In this document: positions 43,874-53,094 of the stretch, one piece after another
Layout of the letters: every line of letters starts with the position of its first letter
Position numbering within the stretch: position 1 is the stretch's first letter
NCBI GenBank assembly: GCA_041589455.1
Contig: JBFHVQ010000003.1
Span: 10,093 to 74,092, forward strand
DNA: 64,000 bases
Source: SZUA-229 sp041589455
GTDB taxonomy: Bacteria; Pseudomonadota; Gammaproteobacteria; SZUA-229
Direction of reading: 5' to 3'
Notes under the pieces: model-generated
The model's database searches: none
Seen by the model: the letters and a program-made list of their open reading frames with translations, nothing else
Told to the model about the DNA's origin: nothing
Made by a program: the position numbers and the translations under genes

Positions 43874-45418
43874 ATGGCTGAAAAGCGCAGTGTTCCCCGT
43901 CGTCCTACTCTACTTGTCATACTTGATGGATTTGGAGTAAATCCAAGTCGAATAAATAATGCTGTCGTAGAAGCAAATACACCTCGGCTCGATGAATATT
44001 TCTCGAAAAACGCTCATATTACTTTAGAGGCTTCAGGGCGCTCAGTTGGGCTGCCATCGGGCCAGATGGGCAACTCTGAGGTAGGTCACCTGACGCTGGG
44101 TTGCGGCACGATCATGAAACAGGATCTGGTGCGTATTGACGACTCCATCGAGAGTGAAGAGTTCTTTGATAATGCAGCGCTGGTAGCGGCTATGGAAGAT
44201 GCTGTTAAACGTGAGCGCCCAATGCATCTGATAGGTCTGGTATCAGATGGTGGCGTGCATAGCCACACCAATCACCTATGTGCTCTTATCAAAATGTGTG
44301 GTCGATATAAGGTAAAGCCGCTGGTTCACATGATTACTGATGGCCGTGATACTGCACCAATGGCTGCAATGGGTTATCTATCGGGTCTTGAGGAAGCGCT
44401 TGATGATGCAAATGGCGCAATCGCGACTATATGTGGACGTTACTATGCGATGGATCGTGATAATCGTTGGGATAGAACTGAAATAGCATTTAAAGCATTG
44501 GCTGATCTCAAAGGCGAAATGCATGAAGCGCCACGTTATGCGATTGAGGCTTCCTACAATAATGATGTTACTGACGAATTCATTATGCCGTGTATTTTCC
44601 CGGAGGCAGAGAAAATTGAAGGAGATGACAATGTCATATTCTTTAATTTCAGAAATGATCGTCCACGTCAGTTAACAGCAGCACTTAGCCAGCAGCACTT
44701 TGATGGTTTTGATCGTGGAGAGTTTGATCCAGTAACAGTTACCTGTCTTACTGAGTATGATCCCCAGTTTCTATTACCCATTGCGTTTGCGCCACAACGC
44801 CCAACTACAACCCTGGCCTCTGTTGTTAGCCGAGCTGGATTCAAACAGCTTCATTGCGCAGAAACAGAAAAGTATGCACATGTAACGTTCTTTTTTAATG
44901 GTGGTCGTGAAGAGCCATGGGCTGGAGAAGATCGAGTTATGGTGCCATCACCAAAAGTTTCAACCTATGACCAGGCGCCAGAAATGAGTGCGCATGAAGT
45001 GTCTGACAAGATGATTGATGCGTTGCAGTCACATGATTATGGCTTTCTGGTAGTGAATTTTGCAAATGGAGACATGGTTGGTCATACGGCGAAGCGCGAA
45101 GCGATTATTAAAGGTGTTGAAGCGATGGATGCTCAGGTAGGTCGCTTGCTTGATGTGGCTGTAGCGGAGGGCTACTCAGTATTGTTAACTGCAGACCATG
45201 GTAATTGCGACGAAATGGTTGATCCAGTTACTGGAGAACCGCATACGCAGCATACAGTATACCCTGTACCATGTATGATCATAGATCAGGACAACTGGCG
45301 ACTTAATACAGGTATGGGTCTAAGTGGTGTGGCGCCGACAATATTGCAACTAATGGGCTTGCAGCAGCCCCCAGAAATGTTGGGGCAAAGTATATTACTG
45401 GAATCATTTAGCAAGTAA
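43874..45418 (+). CDS. gpmI: Cofactor-independent phosphoglycerate mutase
   Basis: Interconverts 3- and 2-phosphoglycerate using two Mn ions. 514 residues, alkaline-phosphatase superfamily: LLVILDGFG at the N-terminus, phosphoserine site in GQMGNSEVGH, substrate-binding HIITDGRD-type segment (MITDGRDTAP), and metal site TADHGNCDEM. No cofactor-dependent GpmA is in the window. Convergent with the antiporter gene. Confidence 0.97.
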   Translation: MAEKRSVPRRPTLLVILDGFGVNPSRINNAVVEANTPRLDEYFSKNAHITLEASGRSVGLPSGQMGNSEVGHLTLGCGTIMKQDLVRIDDSIESEEFFDNAALVAAMEDAVKRERPMHLIGLVSDGGVHSHTNHLCALIKMCGRYKVKPLVHMITDGRDTAPMAAMGYLSGLEEALDDANGAIATICGRYYAMDRDNRWDRTEIAFKALADLKGEMHEAPRYAIEASYNNDVTDEFIMPCIFPEAEKIEGDDNVIFFNFRNDRPRQLTAALSQQHFDGFDRGEFDPVTVTCLTEYDPQFLLPIAFAPQRPTTTLASVVSRAGFKQLHCAETEKYAHVTFFFNGGREEPWAGEDRVMVPSPKVSTYDQAPEMSAHEVSDKMIDALQSHDYGFLVVNFANGDMVGHTAKREAIIKGVEAMDAQVGRLLDVAVAEGYSVLLTADHGNCDEMVDPVTGEPHTQHTVYPVPCMIIDQDNWRLNTGMGLSGVAPTILQLMGLQQPPEMLGQSILLESFSK

Positions 45419-45543
45419 TTAAAGTAGTGCGCGCCATTAATCGAATGACAAGAGTGATGTTAGTTACCTGGATTATGGTTATTTAATAGTATAACCAGAT
45501 TAGAAGTGGAAGTGGCATGATTAACTGCCTGAGTTTTTGCCAG

Positions 45544-46743
45544 TTATGTGTCATGGAACTTACTATACATTATTTTTAGTGATACAGGTGTGAGAAGAGT
45601 GGTTAACGCTATTACGATGACCATTGCGGCATGAATTTCTGGATTGAAGATCCCGCTAATATGACCCAGTTCGGCAAATACTAATCCGACCTCTCCCCTA
45701 GGTACCATTGACATACCAATTAGGACGCGAGTCTTCCAGCTCTCATTTATCAATAGTGCGCCAATAAATTTACTGAATACGGCGATGATAAAAAATACGA
45801 TCGAGAATTTCCATATAAAGGTTGAGCTCCAGTCAATTTCTCTAAGATCTAGAGACATACCAACCATTACGAAAAAAATAGGTGTAAAAAGCTGAATGAT
45901 TGGCCTCATCTGATCTCTGATGTGTGAAGCAAATACAGGGTCAGTACGTAGTACCATTCCAAATGGTAAAAAGAAGCGTCTTGATAAAGCAAGGCCCGCT
46001 GCAAAACCACCTATCAGCTCTGGTGCACCAATTACATGGGCTAACCACGCAAAGAATAGTACCAATGCTACCATGCTGGTGGGTATTAATCCGGGTATGT
46101 GCTCAGTATCTTCATAGCGTTTTATTAAGCCTGAAATAAGTTTGGCCGCAATTGGTGCACAAAAAAAGAAAACACTCACAAAGATAAATACTTTACTGGC
46201 ATTAATAAAGCTAACGCCATCGTTGGTACTGAATTCATATAGCAAGGCAAGCAAAATAACACCAAGTACATCATCAAGTACAGCTGCGCCAAGGACTATT
46301 TGACCTTCTCTTTTGTTGTGCCGTTTTACATCTGATAATACGCGAATGGTAATTCCGATACTGGTTGCGGTCAGTGTGCCGCCAACAAAAAGTGATACTA
46401 ATAGGGAAATATCAAAAAACCAGTAACAGATAAATGCACCAATTAGAAATGGCATGACAAATCCAAACAGTGCAACAGTAATAGATTTATTGCCAGCATC
46501 AATAAGTCTTTTTATATCAGTTTCAAGGCCAACTGAAAAAAGAAGGAGAATAATGCCTATTTCGGCGAGTAATTTTATAACTTCATTCGGTTCAAGATAG
46601 CCAAGTACGCTTGGTCCGAGGACAACACCAGCTATCAGTTCGCCTATTACGGATGGTGCGTTGAGTCGTACAGCGATTTCTGCAAACAAACGTGCAGAAA
46701 CTAAAATGACCAGTAGATGAAGAAAAAAAGTATGTGTTTCCAT
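45544..46743 (-). CDS. CPA2-family cation/proton antiporter
   Basis: 399 residues with about 12 membrane helices, no C-terminal TrkA_N or RCK domain. NAPSVIGELIAGVVLGPSVLG near residue 28 and the later LDDVLGVILLALL segment carry the conserved acidic residues of Kef/GerN/NapA-type exchangers. Direction and ion (Na+ or K+) cannot be told from sequence. Its promoter would lie in 46744-46800. Confidence 0.87.
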   Translation of the reverse strand: METHTFFLHLLVILVSARLFAEIAVRLNAPSVIGELIAGVVLGPSVLGYLEPNEVIKLLAEIGIILLLFSVGLETDIKRLIDAGNKSITVALFGFVMPFLIGAFICYWFFDISLLVSLFVGGTLTATSIGITIRVLSDVKRHNKREGQIVLGAAVLDDVLGVILLALLYEFSTNDGVSFINASKVFIFVSVFFFCAPIAAKLISGLIKRYEDTEHIPGLIPTSMVALVLFFAWLAHVIGAPELIGGFAAGLALSRRFFLPFGMVLRTDPVFASHIRDQMRPIIQLFTPIFFVMVGMSLDLREIDWSSTFIWKFSIVFFIIAVFSKFIGALLINESWKTRVLIGMSMVPRGEVGLVFAELGHISGIFNPEIHAAMVIVIALTTLLTPVSLKIMYSKFHDT

Positions 46744-47147
46744 CCTGGTGTCATGACTGTTAATTGCATTACTACTAGTCTAATACAATGTAAGCGAGAA
46801 TTCTTAGTTCTTGAAATGTAAGAGTATTTGGTGAAAGGAATTAAAGGATAGCTATATAATTAGATGCTTCTATTAATAAAGATAATAAGACGTATAAGTC
46901 TGGCGAATGATTCGTTAAGCCATCTATCCTAAATGGTGAAATAAATACAACTTGAAAAAGTTAATAATGAGTCACAGTATAGGCTGTTAGTTGTCTAATG
47001 ATATTGACTATAGAATGTAGAATAGAAGTGTTGAAAAGACTATCAACATTAGAAAATTTGGGTGGGCGGAAAATATACTTAATGTGATGATAAATGATTT
47101 CTTATAAAATAAATAATAAATCAATGGAAATGACTCATGAGGAGGAG
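46744..47147. other. AT-rich intergenic region
   Basis: No gene seen. The only structure is ATGACTC (47130-47136) pairing with GAGTCAT (47145-47151), reaching into the stop codon of the kinase on the minus strand; no T-run, so at most a weak terminator. Confidence 0.4.
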
Positions 47148-49466
47148 TCATAAGCTATTATTCATGTTTGTAGCATTGGTAGATAAAAAGTTATTTTCAA
47201 GAATGTATGTACGGAATGTATTGATTTCTTCTAAAACTATAGCTGCTTGATGTTCCACAAGATCAAATTTAGAGTCTTTCGATTTTAATGTTTCCATTAA
47301 AGAGTGAGTAGCATCATGTAGTGACTTGGCCCCAATGACGCAGGTAGACCCAGCTAGCTTGTGAGTGGAGCTGTACATGTCTAAAGTGTTTTGGTCGTTT
47401 AATGCTTGCTGGATTTGGTTTTCATATGTAGCAAGTGACTCAATAAATTCCTTTAATAGATTGTCGGCGACAATTTCTTTTCCGCCAACTGCATTAATGG
47501 CTAATTGTCTGTCGTAAATGGCATTGCTGCTGTCATCAAAAGAGTCAATGGGCTGTATTATTTTATTTTGAGAGCACCATTTAGATATCATATGATAAAG
47601 ATCTTCAGCTTGATAAGGCTTTGAGAGTAAGTCATTCATGCCTGAATTAAGTGCGTCAACACGCGTGCCGGGGTAAGCGTGAGCAGTAAGTGCTATTATG
47701 GGTGTGGTTTCACAGTTCTTCAGTTGTCTTATTTTAGATGTGGCCTCAAAGCCACTAATGTCTGGCATCTCAAGATCCATTAATATTAAATCAAAATGAT
47801 TTGACTGTGCTTCTTTTAAAGCTTGAATTCCGCTATTAACTGCTACAGCGTGGATATTGCGATTTTCTAATAAAGTTGTAGCAACCTGTAAATTTATAGA
47901 GTTGTCATCTACAACCATAATAGAAAGGTTAGATAAATCAGTTGTTTCAGTTGATGTAGTAGGCTCAGGCTCAGGCTCAGTAATGTTTTTTGCAATTTTT
48001 AGTGGCAAACATACTGTAAATGTTGTGCCTATGTCAGGTGTGCTCTTAAAGTTAATGGATCCTTTCATCATTGTAACAAGGCGCTGTGTGATGACAAGGC
48101 CAAGTCCTGTTCCGCCATATCGACGCGTGATTGAGCTATCACCTTGATGAAAAGGTTGGAATAATTTACTTTGATGTTCTAATGGAATGCCAATGCCTGT
48201 GTCTATTATTTTAATATTGAGTTCAACGGTATTTTCATTTAGGTGTGTGTGGTTAAGTTCAATAATGGTTTTTCCCTGATGTGTGAATTTTACGGCATTG
48301 CTTATAAGATTGGTCAGGATCTGTTTAAGTCGGACTGGGTCACCGATTAGATGATTTGGTATTGTGCTGTCTAAATGTGTTTCAAGTGATACGCCTTTAT
48401 TATTAGCGCCAATTATAAATAGTGATGAAATATCATCAATCATTTCTTTCAGTGAAAAGCAGCTTTCAACGAGTTCGAGCTTTCCGGCTTCAATTTTGGA
48501 CAAATCAAGAATATCATTTATTATCTCAAGTAATGAGTTTGTTGATATAGAAATGTTATGTACATAGTTTGACTGTTCGTTATCTAGATCAGTGTTTTGA
48601 AGAAGATTTGTGAAACCAATTACGCCATTCATAGGAGTACGAATTTCATGGCTCATGGTGGCAATGAAATCGCTTTTGGCTTTATTGGCGGATTCTGCTT
48701 CTAACATTGCTCGTTCAAGATCGTGCGTGCGGTCAATTACTAGTCGTTCAAGATCTTTTCTGTATGAAGTAAGTTCATTGTCATAGCTATTGATCTGGTT
48801 CAGCATAATATTAAAGCCGTCAACTAGAGTCCCGAATTCGTCATTAGTCGTGCGTTCTGCTCTATGACTGAAATCTTTTCTATTGGCTACATGCTTCATT
48901 GTTGAAAGAAGATTATTAATAGGTGTTGAAATTATTTTATGTAACCAGTTGGAGAGAAAGAGAGCAAGAGCCATAGAGAGTATAAAAATGCCAATGGTCA
49001 TATATAGTTGTTGCAGTAGAGTCTCTCTTGCCTTGTTCATATTGGCAATAACTTCTATATTGCCGATGACTTCATTGTGTATCTGAATGGGGATGTTTGT
49101 GATTATATTGTTAAATAAATTCCATGAATTGTTAGTGCCTGATGTGGTGTGAAATTGATCGTTGTTACGATATTCAGAGAATACATGATTGTTAATGTCA
49201 TATATGGTTACTTGTAAAATGTCGGGCTGTGATTTTATAGATGATAGTATCTCGTTTGTTGCTTTTTTGTCCTGAAATATAATAGCAGCTGTACTGTTGG
49301 CGCTTAATATTTTCGCAAGCGATGTAATACGTATTTCAGTTTGACTTCGTGCAGTCCCATATTCTAATGCCATGAAGAGTGAGAGCGAGACAACTAGAAC
49401 CATTGCTGCAGTAAACAGGATAATATAAACAAGTTTGTTTTTAATGGAAGAGCTAGAGAAAATCAT
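47148..49466 (-). CDS. CHASE8-type tripartite hybrid histidine kinase
   Basis: 772 residues. TM1 about 12-34; a periplasmic domain at 36-145 with SLAKILSANSTAAIIFQD and SQPDILQVTIYD, the pattern of CHASE8 sensor domains as in YfiN/TpbB; TM2 152-172; HAMP about 175-225; coiled coil; HisKA with FIATMSHEIRTPMNG (His 273); HATPase_c with DTGIGIP and GGTGLGLV; REC with IMVVDDNSIN and LILMDLEMPDISG; C-terminal HPt with HKLAGSTCVIG. It overlaps the YfiR gene by ATGA, so it is probably the output partner of YfiR. A three-fold GGCTCA repeat (47964-47981) codes an EPEPEP linker before REC. Confidence 0.88.
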   Translation of the reverse strand: MIFSSSSIKNKLVYIILFTAAMVLVVSLSLFMALEYGTARSQTEIRITSLAKILSANSTAAIIFQDKKATNEILSSIKSQPDILQVTIYDINNHVFSEYRNNDQFHTTSGTNNSWNLFNNIITNIPIQIHNEVIGNIEVIANMNKARETLLQQLYMTIGIFILSMALALFLSNWLHKIISTPINNLLSTMKHVANRKDFSHRAERTTNDEFGTLVDGFNIMLNQINSYDNELTSYRKDLERLVIDRTHDLERAMLEAESANKAKSDFIATMSHEIRTPMNGVIGFTNLLQNTDLDNEQSNYVHNISISTNSLLEIINDILDLSKIEAGKLELVESCFSLKEMIDDISSLFIIGANNKGVSLETHLDSTIPNHLIGDPVRLKQILTNLISNAVKFTHQGKTIIELNHTHLNENTVELNIKIIDTGIGIPLEHQSKLFQPFHQGDSSITRRYGGTGLGLVITQRLVTMMKGSINFKSTPDIGTTFTVCLPLKIAKNITEPEPEPTTSTETTDLSNLSIMVVDDNSINLQVATTLLENRNIHAVAVNSGIQALKEAQSNHFDLILMDLEMPDISGFEATSKIRQLKNCETTPIIALTAHAYPGTRVDALNSGMNDLLSKPYQAEDLYHMISKWCSQNKIIQPIDSFDDSSNAIYDRQLAINAVGGKEIVADNLLKEFIESLATYENQIQQALNDQNTLDMYSSTHKLAGSTCVIGAKSLHDATHSLMETLKSKDSKFDLVEHQAAIVLEEINTFRTYILENNFLSTNATNMNNSL

Positions 49467-50026
49467 TGATTAGCTTCCATGTTAATAACATTAGCTAAAA
49501 TCAATAGTCTTGAGCTGATTTCCAGCCCGGATTTTTTTGTGCTACCAATGTTTATGGTTAGTTTTGTTTGTCCACTGACTTTTTTTAGTTCTATCATGCC
49601 TCCATTGTGAGAAAAGTTATCGAAATGCGCGACGGTTAAAATAGGAGAATTCTGGATTTTTTGTAAAAAACTTTTGTAATTCTTTTTTTCAGATTGAGCT
49701 ATGTAAAGCAAATGGCATTTGTATAAATCTGTAGGCGCGATGTTTTTGGTGGTTAAGGTTTTAGATCTGATCTTTCTGCCGTTAAGATCTTCGAGGTGGT
49801 GTGTTAGCTCATCATGTCCTATGGTGCATAGTTTAATGGTGGGCGCTTCTTGTTCCCATTTAATGTCTGGCCAGTTAGTGAATTTAATAAAGTTATATAT
49901 GAAGGCAGCGGTGAATAGCTTGTCGTCATCATGTGTGTGGCCAGATAAAGGCAGCAGAAATAGAATGAAGAATATTGTGCAGGTGATTCTTCTAAAAATG
50001 CTTCTATGTGAATTAGATCTTTGCAA
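49463..50026 (-). CDS. YfiR-like periplasmic protein (DUF4154)
   Basis: 187 residues from a TTG at 50026, which has AAGGA six bases ahead; TTG 50041 is an alternative. Signal peptide up to about residue 33 (FFILFLLPLSGHTH), then DDKLFTAAFIYNFIKFTNWP, the classic YfiR opening, VKLCTIGHD-type segment, and ISSRLLILANVI at the end. In Pseudomonas, YfiR is a periplasmic repressor of the diguanylate cyclase YfiN. Here it is encoded with a CHASE8 histidine kinase (ATGA overlap), so it likely modulates that kinase. Few cysteines. Confidence 0.86.
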   Translation of the reverse strand: MQRSNSHRSIFRRITCTIFFILFLLPLSGHTHDDDKLFTAAFIYNFIKFTNWPDIKWEQEAPTIKLCTIGHDELTHHLEDLNGRKIRSKTLTTKNIAPTDLYKCHLLYIAQSEKKNYKSFLQKIQNSPILTVAHFDNFSHNGGMIELKKVSGQTKLTINIGSTKKSGLEISSRLLILANVINMEANQ

Positions 50027-50237
50027 TGTGCGTCCTTGCAATTAAAAGTGTCTGTCGGTTGTTGTGTCCGTGCTCGCCATGAAATAGGTTGCCCTGTTTT
50101 TTTTCTTAGAAAGATGGCGAAGGATTAAGGTAAATTGCTCTTTTTTTAAGAGCCAACAGATAATTATTTTTATTACTGGTAAGTCCTTGTCGGACAGTTT
50201 TTCTGGCGTTAGAGTATCGGGGTAGATTGATCTCATA

Positions 50238-52280
50238 TTAAAACTTCATGCGTGCTTCGAGGTAAATGTTACGTTTTGCTAATGGCAAATCATTTGTAAT
50301 ATTACGACCTGTGAATTCTCTTGCATCAGAGTCGAATAGATTTCTAACAGACATAGAAAACTCCCAGTAATTACTGTTGGAGTACCTCAGTGTTGAGTCA
50401 GTAATTGTATGATCGTCTACTGATTGACGGCTGTCATTGCTTCTTCTTTCTCTTTCGCCGATCCAGCTTGATTGTATGTTCCAGTTGATATTTTCGCTTG
50501 GACTCCAGTTCAAGCTAATAAATGCTTGATGATCGGCTTCCTGTATGGCAGGTGGATTGTCATCATGTGATCTTGCGGTGTAATTGGCAATGAAGTTGGC
50601 GGTATCAGTTGCCTGCCATCTTGCTTCTATCTCAAGGCCTCTAATATTGTGTTTACCAATATTCTGGTACTGACCGTTATTGTCTCGAGAGATGAGGTCT
50701 GATTGTTGTATGTGAAACAAATTTAAAGCCAGTAGCAAATCAGTGTGGAAAGTATAGTTAAGAGCTAATTCAATAGTTTCTGAACGCTCAGGATCTAATT
50801 CAGTATTGGGCGTTGAGAATGAGGTGAATGCGAAAAGCTCATTATATGTTGGCGGCCTGAAGGCTTTTCCGTAAATAAGTTTTGAAGTTAGCTTTTCTGT
50901 GGTTTGCCAGACCAGAGCGGCACGTGGGTTAAAGGTGTTGCCAAAATCAGAATATTGATCGTAGCGGGCGCCTGCCGTTAATTCCCAATTGTTATTGATG
51001 GTCCAGATGTCTTCAATAAATGCATGTTTGATAATGCGTGACTTTTCAGGGGCAAAGGCAAACTGGCTGTCGGATATGTCGAGCAGTGGGCTGCCGGCAC
51101 TTATTGGGTTGCCGTCGGCGTCAGTGCCAAAATTAACCATATGTACTACAGAGTAGAGGTCCTGCCAGGTATAACCTGTGCCCAGGGTCAGGTTATGATT
51201 CTGAAAACCAGAGTAGCTTGTGTGTAGCTGAAGTGTAACGCGTCGTTCTGAGGCATCGTTGCGATTTATTAGTCCATCAGGGTAGGTGCCTGAGCCATCG
51301 GTGTAACCGGGAGGGCGTTCGAAAAATCCTTCGCCAGATGTGTAATCAAGGTGCTGGTATCGTAGTTCTGCATTCAGGGACCAGTTGTCGTTAAAGTTGG
51401 TATTGTTATAGAACAGATCCAGGTTGAAACGAGAATCTTCGCCTTTTGTCAAAGGGTCAAGTACGCCAAATCCAGTTAGGCCAATTTCAACATCCTGCTG
51501 TTCACGGTAATCTGCCTGCAGTCGCCAGTGGTCTTTGGCCAGGGACATTCGTAGGTCATGACTTTCCCAGCCGTAGTTTGCGTCGGCAGGTGCATAGCTG
51601 GGGCCAATTGCATTCGTCTGGCCGTCGCTTTCGATAAAAGGGGCGTGTCCATTTGTTCTGGAGAAATCTGCAGTAAAGGCAAATTCATAGCCATTGAAAT
51701 GATTGCCATGTTGTAGCCACAGGTTTTGGGTGTTAAAGCTGCCGCTTCGTACACCAAATTCATTATGCCTGATACGGCTTGCCGTTTTAGTTATGACGTT
51801 GACGATGCCCGCTGAAGCGTCAGCGCCAAATAGTGCAGAACCTGGGCCGCGGATGACTTCTATGCGTTCAATGATGCTGGCGGGAATACCCTTCCAGAAA
51901 ATCCCCAGGTTCCAGGTCAGGTCTTTCAGTGAGTTGCCATTGATCATTACCAGCGTTTGGTTTCCGGTTGTTCCGCGAAACTGTATTAGTGGCCTGTTTG
52001 CAAACTGGCTGGATCTTATGTGTATGCCTGGAACGGTCTGTAATGCCTCTGTAAGGTTTGTTGCGCCACTGGCTTTAATTTCATCAGCGGTTATCAGGCT
52101 GACTACAGCAGGTGCTTTGCTTGCAGTGCGCTTGGATGTCGTGGCTATAGTGGTTTCGAGACTAATGAGTTCTTCAAGGCTTAGTGAGAGAAAGTGGTCG
52201 AGTTGGTGGCTGGCGTGAGCGGTATATATAGGGGTTTGGCTGAGTGCAATTAATGCACACAAAGAATAAGGTTTAAGCAT
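50238..52280 (-). CDS. TonB-dependent outer-membrane receptor
   Basis: 680 residues. Signal peptide (about 1-23), plug domain (about 45-165, with SKRTASKAPAVVSLITADEI, ALQTVPGIHIR, and IERIEVIRGPGSALFGADASAG), then a 22-strand-type beta barrel ending in phenylalanine (YLEARMKF). ARYDQYSDFGNTFNPRAALVW and GKAFRPPTYNE are barrel signatures of this class. Substrate not predictable; no riboswitch or Fur-like box was seen upstream. First gene of receptor-yfiR-kinase on the minus strand; a GCTCTT/AAGAGC hairpin (50137-50153) lies in the 200-bp gap before yfiR. Confidence 0.92.
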   Translation of the reverse strand: MLKPYSLCALIALSQTPIYTAHASHQLDHFLSLSLEELISLETTIATTSKRTASKAPAVVSLITADEIKASGATNLTEALQTVPGIHIRSSQFANRPLIQFRGTTGNQTLVMINGNSLKDLTWNLGIFWKGIPASIIERIEVIRGPGSALFGADASAGIVNVITKTASRIRHNEFGVRSGSFNTQNLWLQHGNHFNGYEFAFTADFSRTNGHAPFIESDGQTNAIGPSYAPADANYGWESHDLRMSLAKDHWRLQADYREQQDVEIGLTGFGVLDPLTKGEDSRFNLDLFYNNTNFNDNWSLNAELRYQHLDYTSGEGFFERPPGYTDGSGTYPDGLINRNDASERRVTLQLHTSYSGFQNHNLTLGTGYTWQDLYSVVHMVNFGTDADGNPISAGSPLLDISDSQFAFAPEKSRIIKHAFIEDIWTINNNWELTAGARYDQYSDFGNTFNPRAALVWQTTEKLTSKLIYGKAFRPPTYNELFAFTSFSTPNTELDPERSETIELALNYTFHTDLLLALNLFHIQQSDLISRDNNGQYQNIGKHNIRGLEIEARWQATDTANFIANYTARSHDDNPPAIQEADHQAFISLNWSPSENINWNIQSSWIGERERRSNDSRQSVDDHTITDSTLRYSNSNYWEFSMSVRNLFDSDAREFTGRNITNDLPLAKRNIYLEARMKF

Positions 52281-52567
52281 CGTATGTTATCGGCTTTTGT
52301 GATTTTACTATTCAAAATATACTACCAACTATAATAGCGCAAGTTCACAGTAATGAATCCTGGATAAATCGTGGTGTGTCGGTGATTGTGATTGTGAAAA
52401 TTTTAGATAAGGGACTGAAAAACTTCCATGTGTTAGCTGCAACTAGTGATATGTAAGAAAATGATAGCGGACTTATCATGTATGTATATGGTGCATGAAG
52501 ATAAGGGAGATAGCGTACAAATGTGTAGTGTTGATTGTGTTTGAGGTGTCAGATGTGCTCGTGGGAT
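52281..52567. other. Upstream region of the TonB receptor gene
   Basis: No gene. It should contain the receptor promoter on the minus strand, but I see no clear pair of hexamers. Confidence 0.3.
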
Positions 52568-52579
52568 CATAATGTGGCC
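52568..52579 (+). repeat. Left arm of a 12-bp inverted repeat, possible IS end
   Basis: CATAATGTGGCC, an exact inverted copy of 58207-58218. Followed by AGAGATTGTTACC and TTGGCC, which partly resemble the sequence inside the right arm (AGAAATTGGTAAAC, CTGGCC), as expected of related element ends. Confidence 0.4.
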
Positions 52580-52660
52580 AGAGATTGTTACCATAAATTG
52601 GCCGTATTTAGCATCAAATAAGAAGTCGATTCTAATAATGCTAAGGTTCTGCTGTATCAG

Positions 52661-52829
52661 CAGGCTGTGTAAAAACTCAAAATATTTTAGGCTGGTGGGG
52701 GCTCACGCCTAAATTCACGCACTCATATAGCAATAAAGCAAAAATAAAACTCACTTGAAATGAGTTATTGGATAATAATAACTTTCATTTCCCAACTTCA
52801 AAAAACATATATAGTTTTTACACGGTCTG
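52661..52829. mobile_element. MITE-like element or IS remnant, 169 bp
   Basis: Terminal inverted repeats of 17 bp match at 15 positions: CAGGCTGTGTAAAAACT at 52661-52677 and the complement of 52813-52829. The bases outside are TCAG on both sides (52657-52660 and 52830-52833), consistent with a 4-bp target duplication. No transposase gene fits inside, so it is a non-autonomous element or an internally deleted insertion sequence. A palindrome CTGCTG-TAT-CAGCAG (52649-52663) spans the left boundary, and AACTCA/TGAGTT form an internal hairpin at 52748-52766. Confidence 0.65.
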
Positions 52830-53094
52830 TCAGGAAAGCGGGCGAGTTACCTAAAATAGCAAGAGGCAGAAATCGGCCAGAAGCAGCCAGTTCTCCTTGT
52901 CATTACAAGCCAGGCGAGAATCTTTCAATTCTCTCACCATCTTTGTAGATAGCCAAAAATAGACACGAAGTCCTCTTTCTCGGTTTCGATCAAATTATCT
53001 CATATACATCCATTTTTGTCTGACATAAATCAATTCTATCACGAGTAAAGATGAGTAAAATTTGTGTATATGCAAGCCAAGGGAGGGCGGGCAA

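Noticed and set aside
45470..45500. Hairpin TGGTTAT/ATAACCA as a terminator between gpmI and the antiporter
   Set aside because: AT-rich stem without a following T-run; too weak to list.
47130..47151. Terminator for the CHASE8 kinase
   Set aside because: Seven-bp stem overlapping the stop codon, with no T-run on the minus strand.
50042..50236. 64-codon ORF filling the gap between the TonB receptor and yfiR
   Set aside because: It has no ribosome site, no family match, and contains the intercistronic hairpin. A frame of this length can be open by chance.
52760..52948. 62-codon ORF inside and after the MITE-like element
   Set aside because: It crosses the element boundary, has no ribosome site, and its composition is not protein-like.
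52820..52990. Possible c-di-GMP riboswitch or integron attC site ahead of the lipoprotein gene
   Set aside because: Several small hairpins (for example CTTGT/ACAAG and GAGAAT/ATTCTC) are present, but the conserved core of either element could not be found.
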